A program made the translations under genes and the position numbers. 64,000 bases of DNA. It comes from Nymphaea colorata (lineage: Eukaryota > Streptophyta > Magnoliopsida > Nymphaeales > Nymphaeaceae). The stretch covers positions 27,112,131-27,176,130 of the forward strand of contig NC_045140.1 of NCBI RefSeq assembly GCF_008831285.2, read 5' to 3'. Of this stretch, positions 61,783 through 64,000 are shown piece after piece (the stretch's first letter is position 1; each line of letters starts with the position of its first letter). Under the pieces are notes generated by a model. It saw only the letters and a program-made list of their open reading frames with translations. It did not search any database and was not told the DNA's origin.

Positions 61783-63379
61783 CAGGATCATATTGCAAGC
61801 CATGTTCATCCAAATAAATGCACCTATCTTTTTTTTTTTTTCTCTATAGGAAACCACCTTCTGCATGAAATTCCTAAAGCAATACCCTTATGCCTCAAAG
61901 GTTCTAACTTTCTTTAGGGTCTGGGTAGACATATGGTACATTCTTATACTCAGATGTTGGAAGCATGAGCTACCTTGCCACCAGTTTGCCCTGCACCCAA
62001 CCGCACATATCTTAAAAGGCTATATGCTGAGGGTTGATGCCCCCCATGGCTGAAAATTAAAATCTACAGCAGGTGGAAGCAGAAATGGGTGTTTGTTTGT
62101 ACGATTCTAAGCAAGAAATTTTAACCTCTCGAGTTATGACGTTGGGTCCAACCATAGATCAAGTGGAGCATGACAGACCTGTGGTTATAGTCAGACATCG
62201 GCGAAAGATATGGCTAAGAACACATCAATGACATGCACAAGAAAGAGGTTGGCTTCTTAAGTTAGTTGTTCAGTGGCTTCGTCATGATGATAAGCCTACT
62301 TTGATCATGTTCGACGCAAGCATATGCTTACTCGAAAAAGCAAATCGGCTGTGAACTTCTGTAGTCGGGGTTTCATTGTCGAGCGGATATGGAAGGACAA
62401 CCCCAGAGTGGGATCCATCCTCATCAGATTTGAAATCTTTGCATGGAACAAAACTGGGTCTGCAGCCTAACCCAATCTTATATACCAACCAAGAAAAGGG
62501 GGAGGGAGAGAACGAGAGGTTTTTCTTTGTCTAGGAAAAAGCTGGAAAGTTTTTGCTCCTTTGATCTACTTGCTGCGCACCTCAAATTGAAAACACCTTT
62601 TTTATGGGTTTCCTCTCCCTTGCCATCCGCGAGGTTTCAGACCAACCAAAAGTCCAGAAAACATATTCAAGTTTTTGATGCGCCTGGTGAAGTTTGAAAA
62701 ACAAATTAAAGCATCGACAGTTTAAACTAGAAACTTTTCCAGCTGAAAAGAGTGCATATTTAATCTGCTTGGTACTGGAAAGGACACCGATAACTGCTGT
62801 GGTACTATAAAATAAAAGTTAAGTTTTCCTCACCGTAGCTTTATAAGATTTTTCTGTTCTGGCAAAGCTTTATCTAAGTGGTTTCATACTGCTTCTACTG
62901 TTCAAGATTTTCATGCCTAGAAAAATCTAGTTCGCTAACACATATACTTTCGTTCTTCTAATGAATGTTTTGACAACTTACTGAAAAATATGCATCATCA
63001 ATCGGTCTCTTTCTAAGGTTAGACTGAGATGACCATGATGCCACTTAAATTAGACAAGCAGAGAACTTGAGCAGCTAGCTAGAGTCTACCGATAGCTAGT
63101 TACACCCAAGAGCAGACACAAAGGAAACAGCCACACCCGACTATACAACGCGGGCTGGAAAAGCATCAGATCAGACTGAAACGATGTCATGGACGGGACT
63201 TTTGAAATAATAGTTAGGTAGTAACATGATGTTTGAAGGAGGTGGATGCAAGGTATCCGTAGGTCTCCATCCTGTGAATGCTACCAATTTTTCCAGTGAA
63301 ATATCGATGAAATTTAATACCGGAATCATGTCACTTCCAAAGCTCTTTTATTTATTGTTTGCTTTCAATCCTCCAAATC

Positions 63380-63537
63380 GAGAGAGAGAGAGAGAGAAAG
63401 ATATGATAAAGTTTTTCATTTACAAAAGAAACGTGATACCTATTGCCCGCTAGACTTGTGTTCAGTGCGCTACAGAGAGAGAGAGAGATAGAGAGATATG
63501 ATGAAAGTTTACATATTTACAAAGGAAACGTGATACC
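63380..63537. repeat. Two direct repeats with GA runs
   Basis: Each copy starts with a GA run and continues through GATATGAT, an AAAG..TTTACAAA stretch and AAACGTGATACC. The copies lie at about 63380-63440 and 63473-63537 with unrelated sequence between them. Confidence 0.8.
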
Positions 63538-64000
63538 CTACTTGGGAATTAAAGTTTATGCTGCAAGTAGGTTGGATTTTGGTATGGGGCTGTGTAGAGG
63601 GAGAGGGTTAAGTTCCAAGCCTTCAAGATGGCAGTGCGGTACAGGTGCTCAACAGATGAAAGCACTCCAAGTTTTGGCTCACAACAGAAAAAAACACAAA
63701 AGTCGGACTATGATTACTAGTGTGACAGCCACAGCTAGCCTTATTATAAGAGACTGTCCCGCATGCTTTTGGACCGGATCTCCGAAGTTTAGCGGCGTTG
63801 CTGCCCACTCATCTGTACCCTTTCTAAGATTAACTAATTAAATTTAGTAAGGTCCACGATTTGCACCATCTATGCAAAGTCTGAGACGAAGGTGGATCGT
63901 CACTTTTTCGGTGAAATTTGACTGCATCTCATCATTTTTTCCCTTTCTTTTGTCCCTTTATAAAGTTACCAACTCTGCTGCTTTTTTGATTTGATTGCTG

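Larger units (their letters stand above)
59661..64000. other. Region downstream of FANCL, no gene recognised
   Basis: The first part is probably 3' untranslated sequence of FANCL. Open frames of up to 132 codons are present but none shows a known domain. The 100-codon frame at 59947-60249 looks somewhat protein-like (DMDQNETWRYINSLKAGFEE) but could not be identified. The stretch holds a C19 tract, a 56-bp tandem duplication at 61671-61782 and a pair of GA-rich direct repeats at 63380-63537. Confidence 0.5.

Overview
The window is plant nuclear DNA, most likely from a flowering plant. The genes are intron-rich with GT-AG borders, intergenic and intron DNA is AT-rich and full of TA, GA, CT and GT microsatellites, and the gene families include plant-specific ones (BZR1/BES1, VQ, EPFL). 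The species cannot be fixed from the sequence alone.

Seven protein genes can be supported. From left to right they are: (1) a partial MFS transporter on the minus strand, with one exon of 624 nt visible at 1072-1695; (2) a two-exon BZR1/BES1-family brassinosteroid transcription factor on the plus strand, 13489-14752; (3) a cytosolic-type aminopeptidase P (APP1) on the minus strand, 16 exons, 20321-35120, giving 646 aa with all five metal ligands; (4) an intronless PEX11 peroxisome-division protein on the plus strand, 38216-39001; (5) a small VQ-motif protein on the plus strand, 43525-43851; (6) a three-exon secreted EPFL2-like cysteine-rich peptide on the minus strand, 46143-46738; (7) FANCL, the RING E3 ligase of the Fanconi anaemia pathway, on the plus strand, 11 exons, 49524-59660, giving 352 aa. 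I rebuilt the exon structures by hand from splice sites, reading phase and family conservation; each complete model closes in frame.

The left part (MFS, BZR1-type, APP1) has the same gene content and order as a stretch of Arabidopsis chromosome 4 as I remember it (APP1, BEH2, MFS near At4g36760-At4g36790), so it looks like conserved microsynteny. The remaining genes have unrelated functions: peroxisome proliferation, WRKY-partner signalling, ERECTA-ligand signalling and DNA crosslink repair. There is no operon-like or cluster logic.

Between and inside genes lie a broken LINE reverse-transcriptase remnant (about 36.0-37.15 kb, minus), a 318-bp MITE-like element with an exact 11-bp target duplication in a FANCL intron, a possible hAT-like MITE near 6.0-6.3 kb, several short tandem duplications (268, 139, 56, 38 bp and a pair about 95 bp apart), and a GC-rich island at 8.3-9.0 kb with four G-boxes but no recognisable gene. 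Regulatory sites that stand out are an E2F palindrome 35 bp before the FANCL start codon, and W-box and E2F-like sites before the VQ gene. I found no RNA gene and no CRISPR array, and I see no convincing undescribed biological system.
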